Origin: Woeseiaceae bacterium
Lineage (GTDB): Bacteria; Pseudomonadota; Gammaproteobacteria; Steroidobacterales; Woeseiaceae
Assembly: GCA_011772865.1 (NCBI GenBank)
Contig: WVYQ01000011.1
Location: forward strand, 50,225 to 82,568
Direction: 5' to 3'
DNA length: 32,344 nucleotides
Part shown: positions 13,615 through 21,348 of the stretch, one piece after another
How the letters are laid out: every line of letters starts with the position of its first letter
How positions within the stretch are numbered: the first letter of the stretch is position 1
Position numbers and translations under genes: made by a program
The notes under the pieces: model-generated
What the model saw: the letters and a program-made list of their open reading frames with translations, nothing else
Databases searched by the model: none
What the model was told of the DNA's origin: nothing

Positions 13615-14979
13615 TCAGCACACGCGATAACACGGCATATAGTCGTTGCCCGAAATTTTCATCCGTTTCTGGTCGACGAATGCGCTCAGCAGGGCGTCCA
13701 GGAGATTCATGATCTCTTTCGAGCCGTTTATCTCAAAAGGGCCATGCTGATCGATCAGCGCAGCGGTATCCTCGCGTACGTTCCCGGATACGATACCCGA
13801 GAAGGCGCGCCGAAGATTGGCGGCAAGGGTGTGCTTCGGCAGTCCCTCGTTTATATCGAGCGCGCTCATGGCCTCGTGCGTCGAATTAAACGGCTGCTGG
13901 AACTCCTGATCGATCGCGAGACGCCAATTGAAATAGTAAGCATCGCCATTGTCACTACGATAGTCGCGGACGCCTTCGAGTTTTTCGCGCATCGTCCTGG
14001 CCACTTCGCCAGGATTGTCGATGATGATTGAATAACGCCGCTGCGCTTCTTCGCCCAGCGTTTTCCCGACAAATTCGTCGATTTGTCGGAAGTATGGTTC
14101 TGCGGACCCGGGTCCGGTCATTATCAGGGGGAACGGCTGCTCGGCATTTTCGGGATTCAAGAGAATTCCGAGCAAATAAAGAACCTCTTCTGCCGTACCG
14201 ACACCGCCCGGAAATACGACAATGCCGTGCCCGACACGAACGAAGGCCTCGAGTCGCTTTTCCATATCCGGCATGATCACAAGCGAATTGACGATCGGGT
14301 TGGGCGACTCAGCCGCGATAATGCCCGGCTCGGTAATTCCGACATAGCGACCATCACGAATGCGCTGCTTCGCGTGGCCAATCGTTGCGCCCTTCATCGG
14401 ACCCTTCATTGCGCCCGGCCCGCATCCCGTGCATACGTTCAGGCCGCGCAGGCCAAGCTCGTAACCGACGAGCTTCGTGTAGTCATACTCCTCACGGCTG
14501 ATCGCATGACCGCCCCAACAGACAACCAGGTTTACGTCCGCGGGCAGCGTGAGCAGCCCCGCATTGCGGACGATATGAAAGACTGCGTTGGTAATCCCGG
14601 GTCGGGACTCGAGATCGAAGCTGCCGCTGTCGATGACGACGTTGCGCGTGTAAACGATATCGCGCAAGACGGCGAACAGCTGTTCCCGCATGCCGCGAAT
14701 CATCTTGCCGTCCACGAATGCATTGGCCGGTGCGCCCTGCAACGATAGCTTGAGGCCACGATCCTGCTGGATGAAACCGATCTCGAAGTCCTTGTATGCA
14801 TCGAGCATGGCTTGCGCATTGTCGATCAGGCTGCCCGAGTTGAGCACGGCGAGCATGCATCGGCGCAACAGCAGGTAGAGGCCGCCCTCGGTACTCGAGC
14901 GCAGCTGCTCTACTTCAAACTGGGATAGAACTTCGAGGCTGCCCTCCGGGCGAACCTCGGCATTGACGGCGGCGGTCAG
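13615..14979 (-). CDS. ppnN: PpnN, nucleotide 5'-monophosphate nucleosidase (LOG family)
   Basis: PpnN (YgdH) splits purine and pyrimidine nucleoside monophosphates into base and ribose-5-phosphate; the E. coli enzyme is modulated by (p)ppGpp. Features: an N-terminal domain (LSQFEVEQL, CMLAVLNSGS), the LOG Rossmann core with VVCWGGHAIS, CTGCGPGAMKGPMKGA and the catalytic PGGVGTAEE, and a C-terminal domain ending MPCYRVC. The conserved N-terminus continues upstream of every ATG, GTG and TTG in frame (the first such codon is TTG 14868). CTG 14979, overlapping the previous gene's TGA, gives 454 residues, equal to the E. coli protein as I recall it. I therefore place the start at CTG, coupled to the upstream gene. 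Confidence 0.9.
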   Translation of the reverse strand: MTAAVNAEVRPEGSLEVLSQFEVEQLRSSTEGGLYLLLRRCMLAVLNSGSLIDNAQAMLDAYKDFEIGFIQQDRGLKLSLQGAPANAFVDGKMIRGMREQLFAVLRDIVYTRNVVIDSGSFDLESRPGITNAVFHIVRNAGLLTLPADVNLVVCWGGHAISREEYDYTKLVGYELGLRGLNVCTGCGPGAMKGPMKGATIGHAKQRIRDGRYVGITEPGIIAAESPNPIVNSLVIMPDMEKRLEAFVRVGHGIVVFPGGVGTAEEVLYLLGILLNPENAEQPFPLIMTGPGSAEPYFRQIDEFVGKTLGEEAQRRYSIIIDNPGEVARTMREKLEGVRDYRSDNGDAYYFNWRLAIDQEFQQPFNSTHEAMSALDINEGLPKHTLAANLRRAFSGIVSGNVREDTAALIDQHGPFEINGSKEIMNLLDALLSAFVDQKRMKISGNDYMPCYRVC

Positions 14980-15473
14980 GGTCGAATCTCGATCGGGGTG
15001 TTGTCGCTGGTCATCAGCCAGATATCGATCATGTCGGAATTCGATACCGCAATGCAGCCGTTGGTCCAGTCCTGGGTTCGGTAATAGGCCTCCGAGCGCG
15101 TCGGGTTATTGGGCTGTCCGTGAATCATGATCGCCCCACCCGGATCCAGCCCTTTGGCGCGCGCCTCGCGGATATCCTGCCTGTTGGGGTAGGAAACGTG
15201 GATCGACAGAAAATACTCACTGTTCGGATTGCGCATACCAAGCGTATAGCGACCCTCGGGTGTGCGGAAATCACCCTCGTATTCCTTGTCGCCAACCGGC
15301 CGTATGCCGAGGGCGATATCAAAGGTTCGGAACACTTCGCCGCTCTGGACCAGGTGCAACTTGCGGTCCGACTTATCAACGAGCACGCTGTCCGCCATCG
15401 GGAACCCGCCAGCGTGCAGCCCGCCCTGTAGTAGCAGGAGCAAAGGCAACACTGTGATGCTCGACCTGTGCAT
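14976..15473 (-). CDS. L,D-transpeptidase (YkuD-fold) family protein, YafK-like
   Basis: This 165-residue protein has a signal peptide (about 1-22, leucine-rich) and a YkuD domain. The domain contains DKSDRKLHLVQSG, the strand FRTPEGRYTLG, the histidine in IMIHGQ (H118) and the catalytic cysteine in WTNGCIAVSN (C140). The family makes or breaks amide bonds in peptidoglycan using this Cys/His pair. The short form without a binding module resembles YafK/DpaA-type proteins, which in E. coli release Braun's lipoprotein from peptidoglycan; which reaction applies here is unknown. It lies between a small membrane protein gene and ppnN, in a run headed by mltD. Confidence 0.88.
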   Translation of the reverse strand: MHRSSITVLPLLLLLQGGLHAGGFPMADSVLVDKSDRKLHLVQSGEVFRTFDIALGIRPVGDKEYEGDFRTPEGRYTLGMRNPNSEYFLSIHVSYPNRQDIREARAKGLDPGGAIMIHGQPNNPTRSEAYYRTQDWTNGCIAVSNSDMIDIWLMTSDNTPIEIRP

Positions 15474-15517
15474 TCGCCGAGGTTAGCAAACCTTTTCGAG
15501 CGGGAAAATGGTACGCG

Positions 15518-15910
15518 TCATACGTTTTTGCCGACGATCCAGCCTATAGCGAAGCCGATCCCGCCCGCAACCAGCGTGTAAACGGGCAGGAAACGGAACA
15601 ATCCCTGGGGATCCGAGGCATTGGTGAACAGCCCGTCGAGATTCACCGAGTACGCGTAATGCAGGTACGCCGACAGTCCCAGCGCCGGGATCGCAAACCC
15701 CGCCGTGCCGAGCGGCCAGCGCCAGCCCGATCCGCTCCAGGTGCCCTCGCCACGGCGTAGCGTATTCGCGGCGAGCAACAGGAAAACGATTGGCGGCACC
15801 ATGTTGCGTGCGACATAGGGGCCACTTTCCTGCACATCGCTAAACCAGAACCCGGCCGCAGCGACAATCATCACGAGCGGCGCAAGGCGGACGAGAATCA
15901 ATCGCTGCAT
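15518..15910 (-). CDS. Small integral membrane protein, uncharacterised
   Basis: This 130-residue protein has about four predicted membrane helices (near 7-24, 38-50, 65-85 and 107-127), with polar loops SDVQESGPYVARN and NLDGLFTNASDPQGL. No family is recognised. It starts 3 nt after the mltD stop and is probably cotranslated with it; the YkuD gene follows after 44 nt. The context suggests a role in envelope maintenance, but this is inference only. Confidence 0.75.
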   Translation of the reverse strand: MQRLILVRLAPLVMIVAAAGFWFSDVQESGPYVARNMVPPIVFLLLAANTLRRGEGTWSGSGWRWPLGTAGFAIPALGLSAYLHYAYSVNLDGLFTNASDPQGLFRFLPVYTLVAGGIGFAIGWIVGKNV

Positions 15911-15913
15911 CGC

Positions 15914-17821
15914 TCAGGTAGGGTCGGCGCTGATCATGGTCGGGAAACGAACGGTCGCACCCGGCTGCACGCTGTGCAGGTCGAGACCGGGGTTGTACTG
16001 GCGGAACAGCCAGATCGGCACATCGTAGTCGCGCAGCGCCAGCACCCAGATCGACTCGCCACGCCTGATGACATGATCGGTGACGCCCGTGATCACGTGT
16101 TCACGAAAGAAACCATCCTGCTGCTCACGGTGGTATGCCACACGCCGGCTTTCGAATGCCTGCGCATCCACGGTGCCCAGATCCAGCTTGATCCGCTGAC
16201 CGACCTCGACCGGGGTACGAAACGCAAGCCCATTGATGTCGCGCAGCCGTTGCGTGCGAATGCCGAGCCAATCGGCATAGTGGCCCAGCGTTTCGAGAGG
16301 ATGAACCTCGATCGTATTGTCTGCGGCGACGCTGTAATCGCTCGGATCCGACAGCAGCGCAGTCTGAATCGTCCCTAGCAGGCTTGCCGCGATATCGCCC
16401 GCCATCGCGCCCGGAGTCTGCTCAGCCACGACCGGTGGAGCTTCGACAGCCGGTACATCGGCGCTCGCAACAACCACGGGTGGCGGTGCCGGCGCAGGCG
16501 CCGGGCCTGCGGCAGGCAGACGCAATTGCTGCCCTGCCCGAATGCGATGCGAGCTGCTCAGGTTGTTGATCGCAACAAGCGTCGACACATTCGTCTTGTA
16601 GGTTTTTGCGATTTCCGACAGCGTGTCGCCACGCGCGATAGTGTGAAACAAGTCGGGCAGCTGGGCCGTCTGCCATGAATCGGCCGGTATTGCCGCCAGC
16701 AGCGCGTCGACAGAAGCATCGAGCAAGCTGGACGGCACCCGAATCTGCAGTCCTTTCGGCAAGTGCTTGCTGCCCTGCAGGATCGTGTGCTGCAAGGCGG
16801 GGTTGTACCGGGCAAGCTCGCGCGTCGTGATGCCGAGGGCATCGCACAGCTCGCCGGCCGAAATATAGCTATCGAGTTCGATTTGCGCGTAGTCGGTCGG
16901 ACGATCGGGCACGAGCCCCGGAAAGTAGGTATCTGCGTTCTGATCGACGTGTTTCGCTGCCAGAAAAGCCACATAAAAGTTGCGCGATGCAAACCCGAAC
17001 GTCCTGCCGTTGTAGTTGCGCATTATGTCGGCGTAAGCCGTGTCGCCAAACTGGTGCATCGCGCGGCGTACACCCGACAGCCCGTGATTGTAGGCCGTGA
17101 TCGCCATCGGCCAGTTACCGGTGATCGAGTAGTTGTAGGCCAGCAGTTGTCCGGCTGCGCGTGATGCGGAAAACGGATCGTTGCGCTCGTCGAGCACGTG
17201 GTCGATGCGCATGAAGCGGCGTCCGGTGCTGCGCGTGAACTGCCAGATTCCCGAGGCGCCGACGTGCGAGCGGGCGTCGGGGTTGTAGGACGACTCGACA
17301 TGGGGCAGCGCTGCAAGTTCGAGCGGCACACCGAGCGTCGTGAACTCGCTCTCTATGTAGTCGCGCCAGCGTCCCGCCCGTATCAGTCCATCGTGAAAAC
17401 GGTCTCGCAGCCCGAGCTGAAACCGGATTTGCCGGGTTGCGGCACCGAGCGTCTCTTTGCTGACATCGTCCGGCCACAGCGCGAGCACGCGCGTTTCCTC
17501 GTCGGACAGATTGGCGCGTTTACCTTTGGCGAGCGTGCGCAGAATCGCCTGGTAATGCTCGCGCCGTTTGGCAACTAGGCGGTCCCGCTCACGGCGGCTG
17601 ATGTCCGCTGGGAGCGCGATGATTTCATAGACGACCGCCAGGTTGCGGTTATCGTGCAACACGCCTTGCGACGTCGAATAGTGGCTGAATATATCGATCC
17701 AGAAGTCGACATCGCGCTGTAATTCGGCCGGTAACGGGAAGGTTTCCTGCCCGCTGGCCGGGGCCGCGAGAAATGCCATCAGCAGCAGCCAGAGGCGACC
17801 TTTTCTTGTCATTTGGCTCAT
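15914..17821 (-). CDS. mltD: MltD-type lytic murein transglycosylase with LysM domains
   Basis: This enzyme cleaves the MurNAc-GlcNAc bond to 1,6-anhydro-muropeptides in the periplasm. From ATG 17821 the product is about 635 residues: a signal peptide (to about 24, ending in ASGQ), an SLT domain with catalytic glutamate in LPHVESSYNP (about E176), GASGIWQFTRSTGRRFM and ITAYNHGLSG. The C-terminal half has LysM units: a clear one (IARGDTLSEIAKTYKTN, about 385-430), a divergent one (about 500-550) and a third near the end (IRRGESIWVLALRDY). A Pro/Ala linker separates the first two. It is longer than E. coli MltD. There is no lipobox. The start is uncertain (ATG 17812 or TTG 17833 are possible). 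Confidence 0.93.
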   Translation of the reverse strand: MSQMTRKGRLWLLLMAFLAAPASGQETFPLPAELQRDVDFWIDIFSHYSTSQGVLHDNRNLAVVYEIIALPADISRRERDRLVAKRREHYQAILRTLAKGKRANLSDEETRVLALWPDDVSKETLGAATRQIRFQLGLRDRFHDGLIRAGRWRDYIESEFTTLGVPLELAALPHVESSYNPDARSHVGASGIWQFTRSTGRRFMRIDHVLDERNDPFSASRAAGQLLAYNYSITGNWPMAITAYNHGLSGVRRAMHQFGDTAYADIMRNYNGRTFGFASRNFYVAFLAAKHVDQNADTYFPGLVPDRPTDYAQIELDSYISAGELCDALGITTRELARYNPALQHTILQGSKHLPKGLQIRVPSSLLDASVDALLAAIPADSWQTAQLPDLFHTIARGDTLSEIAKTYKTNVSTLVAINNLSSSHRIRAGQQLRLPAAGPAPAPAPPPVVVASADVPAVEAPPVVAEQTPGAMAGDIAASLLGTIQTALLSDPSDYSVAADNTIEVHPLETLGHYADWLGIRTQRLRDINGLAFRTPVEVGQRIKLDLGTVDAQAFESRRVAYHREQQDGFFREHVITGVTDHVIRRGESIWVLALRDYDVPIWLFRQYNPGLDLHSVQPGATVRFPTMISADPT

Positions 17822-17890
17822 TTCAAGTTTCAATCGTAAATTCTTGATTAGTTCACAGAAAAAAGGGACCGATTCGGGCTATTTTGCACA

Positions 17891-19165
17891 ATGAACCAGG
17901 CTCGCGCACTTACCATAATATTTCTCGCGCTGGGCGCCGTTCCAGCCCTTGCGGGCGAGGTATCCGTCGACCCCGGCGATAACGGCACCGACATCGTTGA
18001 AGATACGACCGAGGATCTCGATTCGCGTTCCTCGGAAGTTGCTGTTGCGGCAGAGCACCTGCTCGATGAATCGCCTGATCCTGCGGAACTGCCGGCGATA
18101 CCGCTCGCTGACGCCGTGACCGCTGCCGGCGGGGCCGCCGCCCCAATCTCGCTGCTCGACAGGGATATTGTGCCTGGCTCTGCGCAACGCCTGTCATGGT
18201 CTGCCACCGAGTTGTTTGAAGGCGTTCCCGTATCCACACCCGTACTCGTCGTCAATGGCGCCCTGCCGGGACCAACCCTGTGCCTGACGGCCGCCGTACA
18301 CGGTGACGAACTCAACGGTATCGAAATGGTCCGCCGTGTTATGCACGATATCGATCCGTCCAAATTATCAGGCGCTGTCATCGGCATTCCGATCGTCAAT
18401 GTACAGGGCTTCCGTCGCGGCTCGCGATACCTGCCGGACCGGCGCGACCTGAATCGCTACTTCCCGGGCAATCCGAATGGCAGCGCCGCGGCGCGCATAG
18501 CGCACTCTTTTTTCAACAACGTCGTATCGCACTGCGACGCGCTCGTCGATCTGCACACGGGCTCATTCGAGCGCGCAAACCTTCCGCAGATACGTGCTGA
18601 CCTGAGAAACCCGGATGTTCTCACCCTGACCCAGGGCTTCGGGTCCATGGTCATCCTGCACAGTACGCCTGCCGTCGGGACCTTGCGATACGCGGCAACT
18701 CGTGCCGGCATTCCGGCCGTAACGCTCGAGGCCGGCGGCCCCTCGCAGCTTGAACTCGATGAAGTGAAACTCGGCGTCAAGGGTATCGAGACGCTGGTTT
18801 ATACGCTGGGCATGATCAAGAAGCGGCGGCTTTGGGCCGAACCCGTGCCTGTTTACTATCGCTCGTCCTGGGTGCGCGCCGATAACGGCGGTATCCTGCT
18901 TAGCGACGTAAGCCTCGGCAGCACGGTACGCAAGGGTGACATACTCGGAACGATAACGGACCCGATGAACAACGCCCGTACCGAGGTGCGTTCGCCCTAT
19001 TCGGGCCGCATCATCGGCATGGCGCGTAACCAGGTCGTGATGCCGGGATTCGCCGCGTTCCACGTCGGCATACAGACCGACGAGGCGCCCGTCGAGGAAG
19101 CGCCGGTGATTGACGTCCACGGCGACGACAGCAGCAAGGATTACGTCGACGGAATGTCGGAATAG
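17891..19165 (+). CDS. Exported succinylglutamate desuccinylase/aspartoacylase-family zinc hydrolase
   Basis: This M14-like zinc amidohydrolase family is related to AstE and aspartoacylase. The 424-residue product begins with a clear signal peptide (1-21, ending ALA) and a ~70-residue acidic, low-complexity stretch. The catalytic domain (about 105-310) has zinc ligands H137 and E140 in AVHGDELNG and H222 in VDLHTGS, a substrate-binding DRRDLNRYFPG (183-193) and general base E280 in TLEAGG. A barrel-like lipoyl-type domain follows (about 328-395, GGILLSDVSLGSTVRKGD). Most AstE/AspA enzymes are cytoplasmic, so export is unusual. The substrate is unknown; an acyl-amino acid or peptide amide outside the cytoplasm is likely. 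It is divergent from mltD (69 nt) and just ahead of the acyltransferase gene. Confidence 0.88.
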   Translation: MNQARALTIIFLALGAVPALAGEVSVDPGDNGTDIVEDTTEDLDSRSSEVAVAAEHLLDESPDPAELPAIPLADAVTAAGGAAAPISLLDRDIVPGSAQRLSWSATELFEGVPVSTPVLVVNGALPGPTLCLTAAVHGDELNGIEMVRRVMHDIDPSKLSGAVIGIPIVNVQGFRRGSRYLPDRRDLNRYFPGNPNGSAAARIAHSFFNNVVSHCDALVDLHTGSFERANLPQIRADLRNPDVLTLTQGFGSMVILHSTPAVGTLRYAATRAGIPAVTLEAGGPSQLELDEVKLGVKGIETLVYTLGMIKKRRLWAEPVPVYYRSSWVRADNGGILLSDVSLGSTVRKGDILGTITDPMNNARTEVRSPYSGRIIGMARNQVVMPGFAAFHVGIQTDEAPVEEAPVIDVHGDDSSKDYVDGMSE

Positions 19166-19182
19166 GTTTAAGCTGCGGCGGC

Positions 19183-20121
19183 ATGTCCGCCAGTCGCAAA
19201 CCACTGTATCTCTACCTTTCTCCCGCAACCTGGCCCGTCTGGATCGGTCTCGGGTTGCTGCGCATGGTTTGCCTGTTGCCGCACCGGCTGGCCCTCGCCG
19301 TTGGCCGTGGATTGGGTCGCATAGCGTTCATGCTGAGCGGCGAGCGGCGCGCGATCGTACGCCGCAACATCAAACTCTGCTTTCCCGACCTGACCGACAA
19401 CGAACGAGACGACCTCGTGCGGCGGCATTTCGTTGCACTCGGCATGTCACTGATCGAAACGGGGCTTGGTCGCTGGGCCTCGGACCGCCACGTCGACGCA
19501 CTGACGACGATCCGTGGCTTCGAGCATTTACAGGCAGCCATCGATAGCGGCAGGGGCATAATTCTACTGAGCGCTCATTTTACGACGCTCGAGATAAGCG
19601 GGCGGGCGCTCGCGCTGCGCATCCCGCCGTATTCCGCCGTCTTCAGGAAAAACCGCAGTGAATTCATGACCGAGGTGCAACGCTCGGGCCGCGAACGCTC
19701 TGCTGCAGAGACAATAGAGAAGCGCGACATCAAGCTCATGGTGCGCCGGCTACGCGAAGGCGGCTTGGTCTGGTACGCGCCCGATCAGAGCTACAACCGC
19801 AAGGGCGCGGAAGTGGTGCCATTTTTCGGGGTACCGTCGATGCACACGACGGCCACGTCGACCCTGGCTCGCCTCGGTAAAGCGGCCGTGTTGCCTTTTT
19901 TTCCGCAGCGCATGCCCGATGGCCACTACCTGATCACGATATCGCCGGCTTTCGAGAACTTTCCGAGCGATGACCCGGTCGCCGATACCAGGGAGTACGT
20001 GCGCGTGCTCGAGGAGCATATCGAACGGTGCCCGGAGCAGTACTTCTGGGTACACCGCAAGTTCAAGAATCTGCCGGATTCTTACCCCGACTATTACTCC
20101 GACCTCACCGCATCGAAATAG
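19183..20121 (+). CDS. LpxL/HtrB-family lipid A acyltransferase
   Basis: This 312-residue inner-membrane acyltransferase has an N-terminal membrane helix (about 17-34), a basic segment around 53-64, the HX4E catalytic motif in SAHFTTLEISGR (H132, E137), and conserved later segments WYAPDQSYNRKGAEVVPFFGVP and EQYFWVHRKFKN. It should add a secondary acyl chain to Kdo-linked lipid A on the cytoplasmic side of the inner membrane. LpxL or LpxM type cannot be separated by eye. It starts 17 nt after the preceding gene and overlaps kdkA by 28 nt tail to tail, so two LPS genes meet here. Confidence 0.92.
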   Translation: MSASRKPLYLYLSPATWPVWIGLGLLRMVCLLPHRLALAVGRGLGRIAFMLSGERRAIVRRNIKLCFPDLTDNERDDLVRRHFVALGMSLIETGLGRWASDRHVDALTTIRGFEHLQAAIDSGRGIILLSAHFTTLEISGRALALRIPPYSAVFRKNRSEFMTEVQRSGRERSAAETIEKRDIKLMVRRLREGGLVWYAPDQSYNRKGAEVVPFFGVPSMHTTATSTLARLGKAAVLPFFPQRMPDGHYLITISPAFENFPSDDPVADTREYVRVLEEHIERCPEQYFWVHRKFKNLPDSYPDYYSDLTASK

Positions 20122-20825
20122 CCTTCGAGAAACTGTTCCCAGTTGGCCAGTCTGAAGGGTAGCCTCGGATCCAGCGTCACGATCTTCTGCAACGACCGGT
20201 GCAGGCGATTGAGCGTCGTCTGCTGCCATGGTCCGGGGGGCAGCAGCTTGCCGCGATCGAAGTCCAGCATCCACAGGTCACCGTCGCCATCGATCTGCAG
20301 GTTGTAGGCGTTCATGTCCGCATGGTAGACACCCTTGTCGTGAAAGCCCTGCACAGCCGCCCCGAGCGATCGCCAGAATTCGGGCGGGCAAGCCTCGCTG
20401 GCGATGTATTCCGATAGCGCCACGACGTCGGGAATGCGCACCGTAATGATATCGGCCGTGTAGGTCGGTCCCTGACGGCAGTAGCGTGCCGCGGCCGGCC
20501 GCGGCACGCGCAGGCCGCTGTCCGCCATCTTCGCCAGCATGCGCCACTCCGCAAATGGCCGTGTCCGGTCCTCCCCGGTCCAGACATAACGGTCGTGCAC
20601 GAACCGGCCAACCAGCCCACCGCGGACGTAATGGCGCAACACGAATTGCCGCGGGATATTGCCGACATAGGTGGTATTGCCGCGTCCCGACGCCCTGAGC
20701 GCCCCCGAAACCGGCTCCGAGTGCAACCATCCCGAGGCCGTGAAGCGATCCTCGCTGATCTCGCGGATGACCTGGCGATCGTACAAGATCGCGCCATTTT
20801 TCGTTTTTTCAACGGTTTCTGTCAT
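20094..20825 (-). CDS. kdkA: 3-deoxy-D-manno-octulosonic acid kinase (KdkA)
   Basis: KdkA phosphorylates the 4-position of the Kdo attached to lipid A. The 243-residue protein has the reduced kinase fold of the KdkA/RfaP group: glycine-containing ASGRGNTTYV near 45, the lysine-substitute strand FVLRHYVRGGLVGRFVHDRY in consecutive parts (61-80), catalytic loop HADMNAYNL (168-176) and metal-binding DFDRG (188-192). The family occurs where the Kdo transferase adds a single sugar, as in Haemophilus and Bordetella. The ATG has no clear Shine-Dalgarno sequence. The 273-nt leader is AT-rich and repetitive. Its stop overlaps the acyltransferase gene on the other strand. Confidence 0.92.
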   Translation of the reverse strand: MTETVEKTKNGAILYDRQVIREISEDRFTASGWLHSEPVSGALRASGRGNTTYVGNIPRQFVLRHYVRGGLVGRFVHDRYVWTGEDRTRPFAEWRMLAKMADSGLRVPRPAAARYCRQGPTYTADIITVRIPDVVALSEYIASEACPPEFWRSLGAAVQGFHDKGVYHADMNAYNLQIDGDGDLWMLDFDRGKLLPPGPWQQTTLNRLHRSLQKIVTLDPRLPFRLANWEQFLEGYFDAVRSE

Positions 20826-21098
20826 TTACGGCTTTTTTGGCCATTTTTAGCGGCTTTTAAGCGATTTTCGCGACCATATTGCGGCTTTTCGGCAGCCCGG
20901 AAAAACGAATTGATGGATTCTTAAAAATATATGAGATATCGGATTTTTCATGGCTTTTCGGCGATTTTAGTGCCATATATCGACTAAAATAACGACAATT
21001 GAGCTCAGTCCTAAAAGTAGATTTCAAATATGATCAAGTCTGGCGATTCGCGGCGTTTCGACGCACTTAGCGCTTTTCTTCGTGCAATTACCGGATTT
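20826..21098. repeat. AT-rich kdkA leader with imperfect direct repeats
   Basis: No gene is seen in this spacer, which is clearly more AT-rich than its surroundings. A 27-28-base unit occurs at 20852-20879 and again at 20952-20978, sharing GGCTTTT, GCGATTTT and CCATAT blocks; the copies start 100 bases apart. Shorter related pieces (GGCTTTT and ATTTTTAG) recur at 20830-20850, 20883-20892 and 21071-21101. Read toward kdkA the theme is AAAAGCC. A leftward TAAAAT at about 20969 could be a -10 box. The role is unknown: a regulatory leader, protein-binding array, or decayed insertion. Confidence 0.5.
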
Positions 21099-21317
21099 TT
21101 AGTCTTCGGCGTCATCGAGGTGATACTGGGCGCCGCAGTAAGGGCACTTGGCCTCGCCGGTTTCCTCGATCGGCAGGAATACTCTCGGATGCGAGTTCCA
21201 CAGGTACATCCCCGGCATCGGGCAGGACAACGGCAGGTCCCTTGACCGGACGCGGTAGCGGTGCTGTGCGTTGGCGGGGATGAGGTCCTGGTCTACTGTG
21301 CCGGCTCTGCTGTTCAC
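21099..21317 (-). CDS. Zinc-finger (zf-CHCC) domain protein
   Basis: This 72-residue protein has the zf-CHCC arrangement related to mitochondrial NDUFS6: a cysteine in LPLSCPMPG (C32), histidine in WNSHPRVFLPI (H43), and the pair CPYCGAQY (C58, C61). It probably binds one zinc; its partner in bacteria is not well established. Translation starts at GTG 21317 with AGGA upstream. It follows glnE after 31 nt on the same strand and so is likely in the glnE transcript. Confidence 0.88.
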   Translation of the reverse strand: MNSRAGTVDQDLIPANAQHRYRVRSRDLPLSCPMPGMYLWNSHPRVFLPIEETGEAKCPYCGAQYHLDDAED

Positions 21318-21348
21318 GGGAGTTCCTGTACGTCACGGGATGCGCGGA

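Noticed and set aside
14083..14748. Plus-strand open frame antisense to ppnN (221 codons)
   Set aside because: Fully inside ppnN, with no ribosome site or recognisable domain.
13615..14868. ppnN starting at TTG 14868 (417 residues)
   Set aside because: It would drop 37 codons that clearly encode the conserved PpnN N-terminus; the CTG start explains the full length.
20826..21098. CRISPR array or insertion sequence in the kdkA leader
   Set aside because: Only two imperfect long copies, no regular spacer pattern, no cas or transposase gene and no terminal inverted repeats.
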